From the NCBI RefSeq assembly GCF_022965805.1, contig NW_027330944.1, forward strand, positions 124,001 to 188,000: DNA of 64,000 nt, in the 5' to 3' direction. This DNA is from Primulina eburnea. Its lineage: Eukaryota; Streptophyta; Magnoliopsida; Lamiales; Gesneriaceae. The notes beneath the pieces are model-generated. The model had not been told where the DNA came from. It did no database searches and was given only the letters and a program-made list of their open reading frames with translations. The position numbers and the translations under genes are program-made. This document shows, piece by piece, positions 46,805-58,193 of this stretch (position 1 is the first letter of the stretch; every line of letters starts with the position of its first letter).

Positions 46805-49123
46805 GGGGAACGGGTGGAAGAAGGACCCGATCGCTTTTTATGCGATCGCCGACCATCATCCTGAGGTCTTTTTCTGGGGTTGGACATGTCAGTGTCCAAA
46901 ATACTACACTCGGACCCACAGCTAACTCCAGACACAGAATGTCGATCAAAATCCTGATCAGGATCATCAGCCGACATGTGACTGGGGGTCATCTCGAGAG
47001 TAGGGGGTCCCTGTCGAGCAATCAACTCGTCCAGCATAGAAGTGGCATCAGCAGGGGATGCAGGAAAAGATGGGACCGAGTGACTGCTATGATTTTCAAC
47101 ACAAGCCTCCGGGGGGACAAACACAGTCACCACATCCGGGCGTGGAGACCCAAGGTCATCCACGCAGTCCACAAAAGGGACACTCTCATCGTCATCAGCC
47201 ACCGTGACCTCAGGGCGGTCAGGAATAGGGGCCTCCTGATGAGAACTCAAAACTACAGAGGGATCAGGAACACCTAATCCAAGCTCCTCAGAGCCGACCT
47301 CTGTCTCATGCAAATGGGAAAGAACTCCAAAAGAGTTCGACGCAAGAGGATCATCCCTCGGGAGAGCCTGACGAACAGGCCTCCGTCGCTGTCTACGTCG
47401 GGGACCGTGGCCATTGACATGAAGCTGGGGCTGTGGTCCCGGGACAATGACAGGAACGGCACCCTGAGGAGGTGCCGGAGCAGGAGGGGCCTCTGGCTGA
47501 GGAGGATCTCGATCAGCAGGCTTGGATCGAGCAGGTTTAGGATTTTTACCATGAGAATAGCAAACGTCGGTCGAATGACCCAACATCTTGCAATCCAAGC
47601 AATACCCAGGTATTTTCTCATACACAACATCAATCTCCTGGGTATGATCACCCCAACCCACCCAAATTTGCTTAACGGGTGGTTCCAACACATTCAACTC
47701 CACACAGACTCGAGCAAAAGCGCTCCGAGAGGAGTCAGCAGTAAAGTCATCCATTTTCACCGGGTTGCCCAAAATCTTAGCAAGGGCAAAAAGACTTTTC
47801 TTGTTGAACAGGTGAATGGGCAAACCCGGGAGACGCACCCAAACAGGGGCGATGGGAGATTCTTCCTGTAGATTGAATTCCGGGGTCCATTTGGAGAAAC
47901 GGATCCCGAGAGGTCCCACCATCATCTGCCCACGCGTCCAAAAAAACGCATAATCCTCCTCACAATGAAGTGAGAGGATCAGAAAACCCCGTGGCAAAAA
48001 CCTCAAATCAAAAGATCGCTTCAATCCTAAACGAGCAAATGCCTTAGAAATTTCCGAATTTGGGACTAAGGATCTATTACCAGAAATCTTCCCGACTAAA
48101 GAAAACTTAAAAGGCTCGATCAGGGAAGACATTACCTCATCCGGGAAAAAAATACCCAGTTTCCCATCCTTGAGAGTCGGTGGGGGCATTTCTTCCATAG
48201 CATTCACGACATCTCCAAAGCCATTTTTCCCCGAGCGAGGGGAAGTAGGGGCCAGAGCATCCCTAAATGACACCGGAAACGTCTTAGTCGCACGAGAATC
48301 AGATTTAGAAGTCATACCCGAGTTGTTGACCGCTGAGTTGACTCGGTCAACTCGCTGAGTTGACCCGCCCGAGTTGACCGGCGAGTTGACCACCGGAGAT
48401 GTACCAAAGATCGGCGACGGCGAGGAGATCACGGAACCGGTCTTCAATCCACTAGAACCGGCCGGAAGAGGGGTTGATTGAACCAAAGGGTGCGAGTAAA
48501 ATCGAGTTTGCCCTAGAAATTGGGGGTTTCCGACCGGTGGCCGGAAACCGGAAATTGAAGGAGGCAAAACACGACCCATGACTGGACGATCATGATGTGA
48601 AGAGGAATTGAAAAAATTCGCCGGGACGGCGCCGGAATTTGAAGATGAAGGAGACGTGAACAGCGCGTCCGACGTTGGAAGCTTAGATCTAAAATTGCCG
48701 GCCGATGCGAACACCGTGGATCTGATTCATGTGCAAAAAGCTTCGTCTCCAAGGGAGGATTAACAGATCGGGAGCCCATGTGAACAGAGGTGGTCGGAAT
48801 CAGCCGGAATCGACGAAATAACTTCCGCCTGCGCAGTGAATTACGGACGAGGATGAAATCGGTGATAGCTCCTGTGACGGCGGAGGCAGACGGCGTGGAA
48901 GTGAAGGAAAAGCTTCGTCTGAAGAGACGATTCGAGTGGGGTCCATGTCCGGCGCCGTGAAGTGCAGAGACCGGCGCCGAAGAAACAAGAGACCAAGCGC
49001 GCGATTCAGTCCGGAAAAAAGATGGTTCCGAGTCCTTTGGTCTGAAAATTTGGCAGGTGGGGGTCGACGTGAGGTGGCGGTTCAGGTGGGGTGGTTGGCC
49101 GCCGGAATCCGTGGCGGCGGCAT
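46801..49123 (-). pseudogene. LINE ORF1, copy I, N-terminus disrupted
   Basis: The C-terminal 637 codons (46801-48714) are open with the DUF4283-type domain, the CCHC knuckle (CLDCKMLGHSTDVC) and basic/acidic tail as in H. Upstream, the ATG at 49123 reads MPPPRIPAANHPT and stops after 13 codons. Deletions and frame changes run through to about 48715. A Met in the open part (MFASAGNFRS) could in principle start a shortened protein that keeps both recognised domains. Confidence 0.88.
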
Positions 49124-49234
49124 GGCGCGTGGTGAGGGCGTGAATAGTGACGATTTAGTGTGTTTTTTTTCGCACCTTTTACTGTGTGTTTTTTGAGAGA
49201 AAATTTTTTGGGGTCAAATGGGTCTGGTTTGGTT

Positions 49235-49322
49235 TAGGGTTTAGGGTTTAGGGTTTAGGGGTTTAGGGTTTAGGGTTTAGGGTTTAGGGTTTAGGGTTTT
49301 TTTTTTTTTTTTTTTTTTTTTT
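49235..49322 (+). repeat. Telomere repeats plus poly(T), between I and J
   Basis: Almost uniform TTTAGGG units (one TTTAGGGG) and 26 T (49297-49322), the tail of copy J. Confidence 0.95.
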
Positions 49323-50041
49323 ATAAAACACCGCCGGAAGCGGGGGGGTTAGGCAGACCCCTACCTGTATATATCATCAAAACAAAGATACAACATAAAA
49401 CCTAACGAGAGGGGGACTATACCAAGACCTCTCGAAAAGCTACTACACAACACACAAAAAACAGAAATCTAGGGTGGCAAGTAAATGAAGCCAAAAGCTA
49501 ATCCCTAGGTAAAGCGCATAAAACATATGAAGATCAAGAAGCAACGCTAAATACATGGAAATAAAACGAAATCTATCTAAGCAGTAGAGATCCGGCTCAG
49601 AAATAGGTGCAAAAGACCACCGATGGTACCCATATCTGAGCCATCTGCCAGTGTAATACCAAACTGAAGAATATAACCTACACCGAGATCGATCTGCTGT
49701 ACCCGATCTGGCAGTCAAAATAGTAAGCAGCTGGAAAGTCACTGTGCAAAAACGGTCGAAACACAAAAGGAGGACCGTAATCCAGCTCAAGTCAGTGAAG
49801 CTCGAAGACCTAAGGAGAGGGAAAAAGCTGACGGAGCACATAAAATCAGAGATCCAAACATGACTGTAGCTCTGAAATAAAAAGCAACCAAAACAGATCA
49901 TCCAGAGCCACCAATGCACGGAACGAGAGTAGAAACTATATAAATCCCGACATGAATGGGGCTCCGGGCCAGAGAAACCACTGAAATAGATCATCCAGAA
50001 CCACCATAAATGTCGACCAGAGAGCATAAAAGTAAGAAAGC

Positions 50042-50076
50042 GGCGGGCAAGGAGAAGCCTGCAGTGAGCGCCTGCC
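50042..50076 (-). other. 3'UTR hairpin of copy J
   Basis: GGCGGGC / GCCTGCC, with one stem position mismatched on the RNA strand (A/C) and one extra loop base. The CTGCAG loop is kept. Confidence 0.6.
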
Positions 50077-50298
50077 GGAAAACAGAAATAATCCAAAGAA
50101 AAGCACCGACGGAGACAGGACTGGGACCCATCCAAATCCAAAAGAACAAACCACGGAAAGTGCAAGTGTCTGGGCCAACTAGCACTGCTCAAATGTGAGA
50201 TAAAGAACAACCTCCAAGGACAAAAGACCTGCAAGAAAAATAAATACATATAGATAGATACAGAAAGAGAGCCAAAAGGAAGAAGGGGCTGCAAATGG

Positions 50299-53200
50299 CT
50301 AAGAATATCTGGATCTGAGGTAAGGGAGCCCTGAACGATCAGAACGGGCAAGGATGGAGATATGGCTGGGTAAGGAAGGACCTAAATCTAAGGTAAACTG
50401 CCTAAGGTTATGAGCCCTAGCCGCCAAAGCATCCGCCACCGAATTACCCTCCCGGTATATATGCGAGATATGAACCATACGCCCCCTCAAGAGAACCAAA
50501 ATCCTCGACACAATGTGATCTAACCCCCAACGACACTGACGAGAGCGGAGGATCTGAATAGAAATCTGAGAATCAACCTCGATCCAAAGAGGGAAAAGAG
50601 AAAGATCAGAACAAAGGATAAGACCCCTCCAGACCGCCCAGAGTTCCGCTCGGATAGTAGACCCAGCTCCAATGAACTCACTGAACGATAGCAAGACCCG
50701 CCCAGAATGATCACGAACGACGCCACCAACCGAGGAATCCCCAGGATTCCCTCTCGAACTCCCATCCACATTCAGCTTAAAACAACCAGACGGCGGCCGA
50801 AGCCAACGAACAATCGCCGTCCGATGATATCTGTAGAAGCAAACTGAAATCCCCAGCGATCGCGCCACCTGGAAATAACCCACCCAATGCTTGGATTTGA
50901 CAGTACGCGCAGAATGGGCGAGGCGCAGGTAAGACAAGATCTGGAACTTCACCGTCTCTCCAGAAATGGAGAGCTGGCGGTGCTTCGCATCATTCCGAGC
51001 CGTCCAGAGAAACCACAAAATAATGAAAGGGAGAAACTCCCTCACATGGCCCCCTGAAGCCCAGACCAGATCCCGCTTCCAGGCACTAAGGAATAACCGG
51101 AAATCCTCGGTGTCAGGGATACGAACCCCAAAGACAGCACCAAAAAAATGCCAAACAGGACGAGCCACCGGGCTGCGAATAAACACATGCGTGAATGTCT
51201 CAGACATATCACAACACTGACAACGAGACGCCAACGCAAAGCCACGGCGCTGAAGCACCTCATCAACTGGGAGCCACTGATGCCAAAATCTCCAAAGAAA
51301 GAATGACATCGTAGGCCTCAACCAGCTACCCCAACAGGGGCGATTAAAACCAGAGATCGGGGCGCGCAAACGGATCAACTCCCAAGCGGACTTGACAGAA
51401 AAATCACCATCGGAGCTATGGATCCATCGAGCCGAATCCAACTCTCCCGAAAGAATCGGGACCATCACAATCTGCTCCGCAAAGGAAGGAGCAACAACTG
51501 AACAAAGAAGGTCAAAATCCCAGGTTCCCTCCGAAAGAAAATGGGAAACCCGGGCACCACGATCCCCACAGACCTCAGTCTGACTGGACAGGGGAACATC
51601 CCTGAACCAACAATCATCCCAAAAAGAAACATCTCCATGGCCAACACGCCAGCGAATACCACTCTCCGCACGAGGCCTGATCTGGAGCAAACGCCGCCAA
51701 GTGGGAGAGATAAAACCACGAGAAGAAACACAAGCTGGGTGCGCCAAGAGACAATATTTCCTCATCAAAAATTTGGCCCAGAGGGAAGATCCCTGCCTGA
51801 ACCGAAACCACAGTTTTATGGAGAAGCTATCCACGAGATCTTTCAATCTCCGGAAGCCAAGACCCCCCTCTTCCACGGGGAGGCAAGCCCGAGACCAGCG
51901 AGCCCAGTGCCATTTCTTCTCCAAGGGCCTGGACCCCCAAAGGAAGGCATTAAAGGCTCTCTCGAGTTTCTCCATGACAGCCAACGGAGGCTGGACAACC
52001 TGAAACAAATATATGGGCATCGAGAGGAGCACGCTACGAATGAGGGTCATGCGGCTCCCCGGTGAAAGAGTACGAATCTCCCAACCCTCCAGCCGCCTCC
52101 TAACAGACTGTAAGAGGGGCTCAAAAAGAGAACACGACCTATTGCCTCGAAATAAGGGAACTCCGAGGTACTTGATCGGCAGATGACCCTCCGCAAAGCC
52201 AGTGATACGCAAAAGTCTAGAGCGAAGGCGCTCAGAGCATCGCGGAGGTAAAATCAGGGAACTCTTGACAGCATTCACCATCTGTCCCGAACAGTTCTCG
52301 TAGTGATGCAGAAAGTCTAAAAGACGCTGCATCCCACGAGACCCACCATTGGCAAAAATAATGATATCATCAGCATATGCCAGGTGGGAAACCAAAAGAT
52401 CACAACTAGAACGGTACCTAATATCAGGATGACGCAAGTAGAGCCGGTCAAGGCCACGCGAAAGATACTCCGCCCCTAAAATGAAGAGAAGGGGAGACAA
52501 TGGATCTCCCTGCCGGAGGCCCCTGGTAGAACCGAAAAACCCCGAGAGAGAACCATTGATATTAACGGAGAAATGACAATGAGAAATACAGGCCGAGACC
52601 AAAGCCACAACCTGCTCAGAGAAACCAAAATGACGCAAAACATCAAAAAGGAAAGGCCATTGGACCCGATCATAGGCCTTAGCCATATCCAACTTCAAAA
52701 TAACATTACCACCACGATTGGGGAGAGTGAGACAATGAGTGAGCTCCTGAGCAAGGAGGATGTTATCAGAAATCATCCGCCCCGGAACAAAACCACTCTG
52801 ATTCAAAGAAATGAGTCTCTCCGCCACAGCCCGCAGACGAGAGTACAACAACTTAGAAATGATTTTGTTCGTGACATTACAGAGGCTGATCGGACGGAAA
52901 TCCGACCAAGCCCGAGCACCCTCGACTTTTGGGATCAAAGTAATCGTGGTGGCTGTAAAGCTCTGAGGCAGAGGAGAGCCTCTGAAAAAATCCAAAACCG
53001 CATCCAACACATCCTGATGAACTATCTCCCAGCAATGCTGGAAAAACGCTGAAGAGAAACCATCAGGGCCTGCCACACTGTCAGGAGAAATGGAGAAAAC
53101 AGTCGCACGCACCTCCTCAAGGGAGGGGGTGGCAGTAATCCCATAATTCTCCTCATCAGAAATCACCGAAGGAAACCCCGAAAAATCGGGACAATCAAGC

Positions 53201-54397
53201 ACAAAGGGATCCCCAGTGAGTAAGTGCTGAAAAAACGAGGCACCCGACTGCTGAATCATATCAGGCGACGTCAGGCAAACCCCATCATCCCATATGCGGA
53301 AAATCTTATTAGCCACACGCTTCTTCTTAACCATGTTATGAAAGAGTTTGGTGTTCCGCTCACCATCCTCAAGCCAGTTGCATGCAGCTTTTTGTTTCCA
53401 AAAATCCGCCTCCATGGCGGTGACACGAGCCAGATCCGCATTCCGATCGGACAGGGCAGTCCAATTCGAATCTGAAGGATCGGCCTCACAAACAAGCTCA
53501 GCAGAACGAACTGCACTCTCAGCCTCGGTGATTTTATCAAAGATGTTACCAAAAACATCCCGATTCCACCACTTGAGGTGATTCTTAAGACGCTTCAACT
53601 TGACAAAAAGACGCGTACATACCGCTCTGACTGCAAGGCAAATACCAATTGAGCCTAACAGTCTGCAAAAAACCATGATGCCGAAGCCACATACGCTGGA
53701 AGCGAAACGAGCTCGGCCCACGGGCGAAAACCGGAGCGGTGACCAAAAGCGGACAGTGGTCAGAAACTGTACGGGGAAGATGTTCAACTCGAATGGAGCT
53801 GAAATGATCTCCCCAATCAACGGAAACCATAACCCTGTCCAACCGCTTCCAAATGGTCTTATTCGTCCAAGTGAACGAAGACCCCTCAAAACCAGCATCA
53901 ATCAAACCAGAATCCATAATGAAAGTGTTGAACTCCTCCATGGGTAGCAACCTACCACCACGGGTGCCCAAACACTCAGACGCATCACGAACAACATTGA
54001 AATCCCCACCAACCAGCCAAGGACCCAGAACAGGCTTGACGTGAAGCAGGGAAGACCAGAGATCACGACGCTCAATATAATCACATCGGGCATAAACAAA
54101 AGAACAAAAAACAGATGTGGGCAAAAAAGGAGCAGAAATCTTAATGTGAAGGAACTGAGCATGATCAAAAACACACTCAGCCTGCACATCAGCAGCAAAA
54201 AACACCCAAATGTGACCAGAAAGATTTGAAATGACCCGAGAAAAACCAAGACGACGAGTCATAAATCTCTGATCTAAATCGATCATCGGCTCCAAAACAG
54301 TCAAAACCTTAATCTGTTTCTCCTTAACAAAAGCATGAAGCCTCTGTTGGGACTCCGAACCCCGGAGTCCCCGGATATTCCAGATTAGGAAATTCAT
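50299..54397 (-). pseudogene. LINE ORF2, copy J, one frameshift
   Basis: 4099 nt, again the 1366-codon length plus one base. The N-terminal 270 codons (53585-54397, MNFLIWNIRG, endonuclease) end out of frame. From about 53615 the next ~1100 codons are continuous to 50299 and carry RT (YADD near 52370), zf-RVT and RNase H, ending GLPYLRSRYS. The frame change is one extra base near 53612-53622, by comparison with copies C and I. Confidence 0.92.
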
Positions 54398-56857
54398 GAT
54401 GAACGGGCAGCAGAAATGCCCGATCGCTTCCTGAGCGACCCAGAGAGATCATCCCTCCCCCTCTTTTTCTTAACATCTGGCATATCTGAATCCAGGATGC
54501 CGTCCTCAGACGCACGACCATCACCTGGTTCAGAATGTCTATCAAAACCCTGGTCAAGATCCTCAACAAGTCTCTCACAGACAACCCTCTCAGCAACAGG
54601 AGAACCCTGCCTATCAACCAACTGAGTGAACAAAGAAGAAGCATCAGCAGGGGACGGAGGGCCAGAAGGTATCGACTGACAACTATGATTCTCCAAACAG
54701 ATCACGGGTTCAGAAAACACCGTGTCAATACCAGCATGCGGAGACCCCAAAACCTCCGCACAATCCACAAAAGGAGTGACATCCTCATCCTCCAAAACTT
54801 TAGCCCCAGACTGGGCTGACACACCACCTAAAGCCAACGGGGAAACAACAACGGTGGGTGAACACAAACCAACAGAACCCATACCCCCGGATGGATCAAG
54901 CTCCAAAGGAGGACCACCGGTGATTATCAACACCCACCTCCCCCAAATGGGGCCCACTCACAGAAGTGGAACCAACTAACACAGTAGAATCAAAAGTCTG
55001 CGCCTCCTGCTGCCAAGGAGAAAGGACATCAAAAGCATTCGAAGTACTTTTCAACAGTGAAGGACCCTGCCCTGTAGGGGGAACAGCAGTAGGTGGAGCA
55101 CGACGCGCAGGCCGTCTCCTTCTACGACGCTTAGGACCAAAAAAAGTCTCAGAATTGGGGTCCTGAGGACCCTGGACATCACCAGGAATGACACCCTCCT
55201 GGGGTGACTGACCCGAAGCAGTCGTCTGAGACGGAGGGACTGGACCAAAAGGCTTAGGCCGGGTCGGCCGAGGGTTCTTGCCATGTGAGTAACAAACACT
55301 CGTCGCATGTCCCAGCATTTTGCAATCAGTGCAATAGGCCGGGATCCTCTCGTACACAACCTCAATCTCTTGGGTGTGATCACCCCAGCCCACCCAAATG
55401 TGCTTAACGGGAGGCTCCAACACATTAATTTCCACACACACACGAGCAAAGGCCCCACGAGACACCTCAGCTGTGTGATCATCAACTTTGATAGGCTTAC
55501 CCAAGAGCTTGGCAATAGCACAAAGGCTTTTTTTCTCATATAAATGCAAGGGTAATTCCGGAAGTCGAGCCCAAACTGGCGCAACTGGAGACTCCGCTTG
55601 AAACTTGAATTCTGGTGTCCATTTAGAAAAACGGATACCAAGTGAGCCAACCATCATACTACCACGCGCCCAAAGCCGTGCGTAATCCTCTTCACAAGAG
55701 AGTGTAATGACCATGAAACCCCGGGGTAAAAATTTCAAATTGAACGGTCTTACCAAACCAACTTTGCCAAAGGCAACAGCTATCATCGAATTGGGGACCA
55801 CAGACCGATTCCCAGAAATTTTACCCACCAGTGCAAATTTAAATGGCTCAATAAGGGATGAAATTACCTTATCCGGGAATAGAATACCCGGCTTGCCATC
55901 CAAAAAAGAAGGCTCAAGAATCTCCTCCATCGAGTTGAGAACATCATCAAAGCTATTCTTCACCGTACGAGGAGACGGGGGAGCCAACAACGTCTTAAAA
56001 GACACATGAGGAGAAACAACTTTCGAACTTACATTGACCGCAGAAGTACCAGGTTTGAACTGCCGAGTTGACCCACTGCCTTGACTAGGAGACCCTACCG
56101 AGTTGACTCGCCCGTACCCACCGGACCACCACCGAGGGCCGGCGACGAAGCGGTGAACATGAAACCGGAGTCGGAACCAGCAGAACCGGGCGGCGGAGGG
56201 GTGAACTCGGTGAACACAGTAGTCGGAAACGGTGAACAAATCGGAATTTGGGCGTTTCCGATTGCCGAACTGACACCAGAAATTGAAGACACCGGAATGT
56301 TGCCCATGACAGGGGGAGTAAACGCCATGGGGAATTGAGAAACGGAGTCGCGACGCCGGAGGAATGGAGCAAAGAAGATGTCGCTATCGGTGAACAGTGA
56401 CTGAAAATCGTAGATCTGAATTGCCGTCGCATACGAACGGCGTTGGGGCTGTAACCAGAGGCGAAATGATCGTCTGGCTGAGGGGATTCAAGATCGGGGT
56501 TCCATTTGCACCGAGGTTGCCGGAGGTGGCCGGAAAATGAAGAAAACCAGTCGGCGCAGAGGTGAACAGTGCCGCCGAGGAAGAAATCAAAGAAGGCGGC
56601 GGCTGTGGTGAATATTCCGGTCGCGCATGGGTACCACTAGAAAGCTGACTAAAAACCGATTCAGGAGAAGTAGCTCCGGTGCCGGGAAGAGCAGCGGCTG
56701 CCGGCGGCGAAGAAGAAAGAAAAACAGGCGAGATTCGATCGGCAAAATCGGGGACGTTGTCGGAGTCCAACGGGTCTGAGATTTTGGTATGTTGGTCGGC
56801 GAGGGGAGGCGGTTCGAATGGGGGTGGTCGCCGGCCGGGATCCGGCGGCGGCGGCAT
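54394..56857 (-). pseudogene. LINE ORF1, copy J, several frameshifts
   Basis: Three to four frame changes: near 54920-54957, near 56090-56100, and between about 56330 and 56430. Each part is recognisable: N-terminal MPPPPDPGRRPPP (ATG at 56857), the DUF4283-type domain and CCHC knuckle (CTDCKMLGHATSVC, near 55285-55330), the basic KRRRRRRPARR segment, and the acidic C-terminus. The stop overlaps the ORF2 ATG (54394-54397). Length is 3n+1. Confidence 0.88.
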
Positions 56858-56952
56858 GGCGGCAGGTGAGGCGTGAATAGTGACGGGATTAGTGTGTTTT
56901 TTCTCACGTTTTACTGTGTGTTTTTTCAGAGAAAATTTTTTGGGGGCAAAAA

Positions 56953-57218
56953 TGGTTTAGGGTTTAGGGTTTTAGGGTTTAGGGTTTAGGGTTAGGGTTT
57001 AGGTTTAGGGTTTAGGGTTAGGTTAAGGGTTTAGGGTTAGGGTTTAGGGTCGGTTTACGGGTTTAGGGTTAGGGTTAGGTTAGGGTTATGGTTTAGGGTT
57101 TGAGGGTTTAGGGGTTAGGGTTTAGGGGTTAGGGTTAGGGTTAGGGGTGTAGGGTTAGGAGTTTAACAGGGTTAGGGGGTTAGGGTTTAGGGTTTAGGGT
57201 TTTTTTTTTTTTTTTTTT
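56953..57218 (+). repeat. Irregular telomere repeats plus poly(T), between J and K
   Basis: About 245 bp of TTTAGGG mixed with TTAGGG, TTTAGG and other one-base-changed units, then 19 T (57200-57218), the tail of copy K. The irregularity is of an indel kind, unlike the substitution variants at 6193-6700, and may partly be sequencing error. Confidence 0.9.
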
Positions 57219-57937
57219 AATAAAACACCGCCGTAAGCGGGGGGGTTAGGCAGACCCCTACCTGTAATATATCATCAAAACAAGATACAACATAAAACCT
57301 AACGAGAGGGGGACTATACCAAGACCTCTCGAAAAGCTACTACACAACACACAAAAACAAAATCTAGGGTGGCAAGTAAATGAGCCAAAAGCTAATCCCT
57401 AGGTAAAGCGCATAAATACATATGAAGATCAAGAAAGCAACGCTAAATACATGGAAATAAAACGAAATCTATCTAAGCAGTAGAGATCCGGCTCAGAAAT
57501 AGGTGCAAAAGACCACCGATGGTACCCATATCTGAGCCATCTGCCAGTGTAATACCAAACTGAAGAATATAACCTACACCGAGATCGATCTGCTGTACCC
57601 GATCTGGCAGTCAAAATAGTAAGCAGCTGGAAAGTCACTGTGCAAAAACGGTCGAAACACAAAAGGAGGACCATAATCCAGCTCAAGTCAGTAAAGCTCG
57701 AAGACCTAAGGAGAGGGAGATAGCTGACGGAGCACATAAAATCAGAAATCCAAACATGACTGTAGCTCTGAAATAAAAGCAACCAAACCATATCATCCAG
57801 AGCCACCAATGCACGGAACGAGAGTAGAAACTATATAAATCCCGACATGAATGAGGCTCCGGGCCAGAGAAACCACTGAAATAGAATCATCCAGAACCAC
57901 CATAAATGTCGACCAGAGAGCATAAAAGTAAGAGAGC

Positions 57938-57972
57938 GGCGGGCAAGGAGAAGCCTGCAGTGAGCGCCTGCC
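57938..57972 (-). other. 3'UTR hairpin of copy K
   Basis: Identical to the copy J hairpin (GGCGGGC / GCCTGCC, CTGCAG loop). Confidence 0.6.
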
Positions 57973-58193
57973 GGAAAACAGAAATAATCCAAAGGAAACA
58001 CCGACGGAGACAAAACGGTGACCCATCCAAAACCAAAGGAAACAAACACGGAAAGTGCAAGTGTCTGGCCCAACTTGCACTGCTCAAATGTGAGAGAAAA
58101 AACAACCTCCAAGGACAAAAAACCTGCAAGAAAAATAAATACATATATATAGATACAGAAAGAGATCCAAAAGGACGAAGGGGCTGCAAATGG

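Larger units (their letters stand above)
41787..49234 (-). mobile_element. LINE copy I, full length
   Basis: 3'UTR 41787-42705, ORF2 42706-46804, ORF1 46801-49123, and a 5'UTR to about 49234. Same subfamily as G and H. ORF2 has one base too many. The N-terminal quarter of ORF1 is frameshifted and deleted in places. Conserved 3' and 5' terminal blocks are both present. Confidence 0.95.
49323..56952 (-). mobile_element. LINE copy J, full length
   Basis: 3'UTR 49323-50298, ORF2 50299-54397, ORF1 54394-56857, and a 5'UTR to about 56952 with the TTTTTTGGGGGCAAAAATGG end. It is a different subfamily from G-I, near identical to K and L and closest to A and B. ORF2 has one net extra base and ORF1 has several frame changes. 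Confidence 0.95.
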
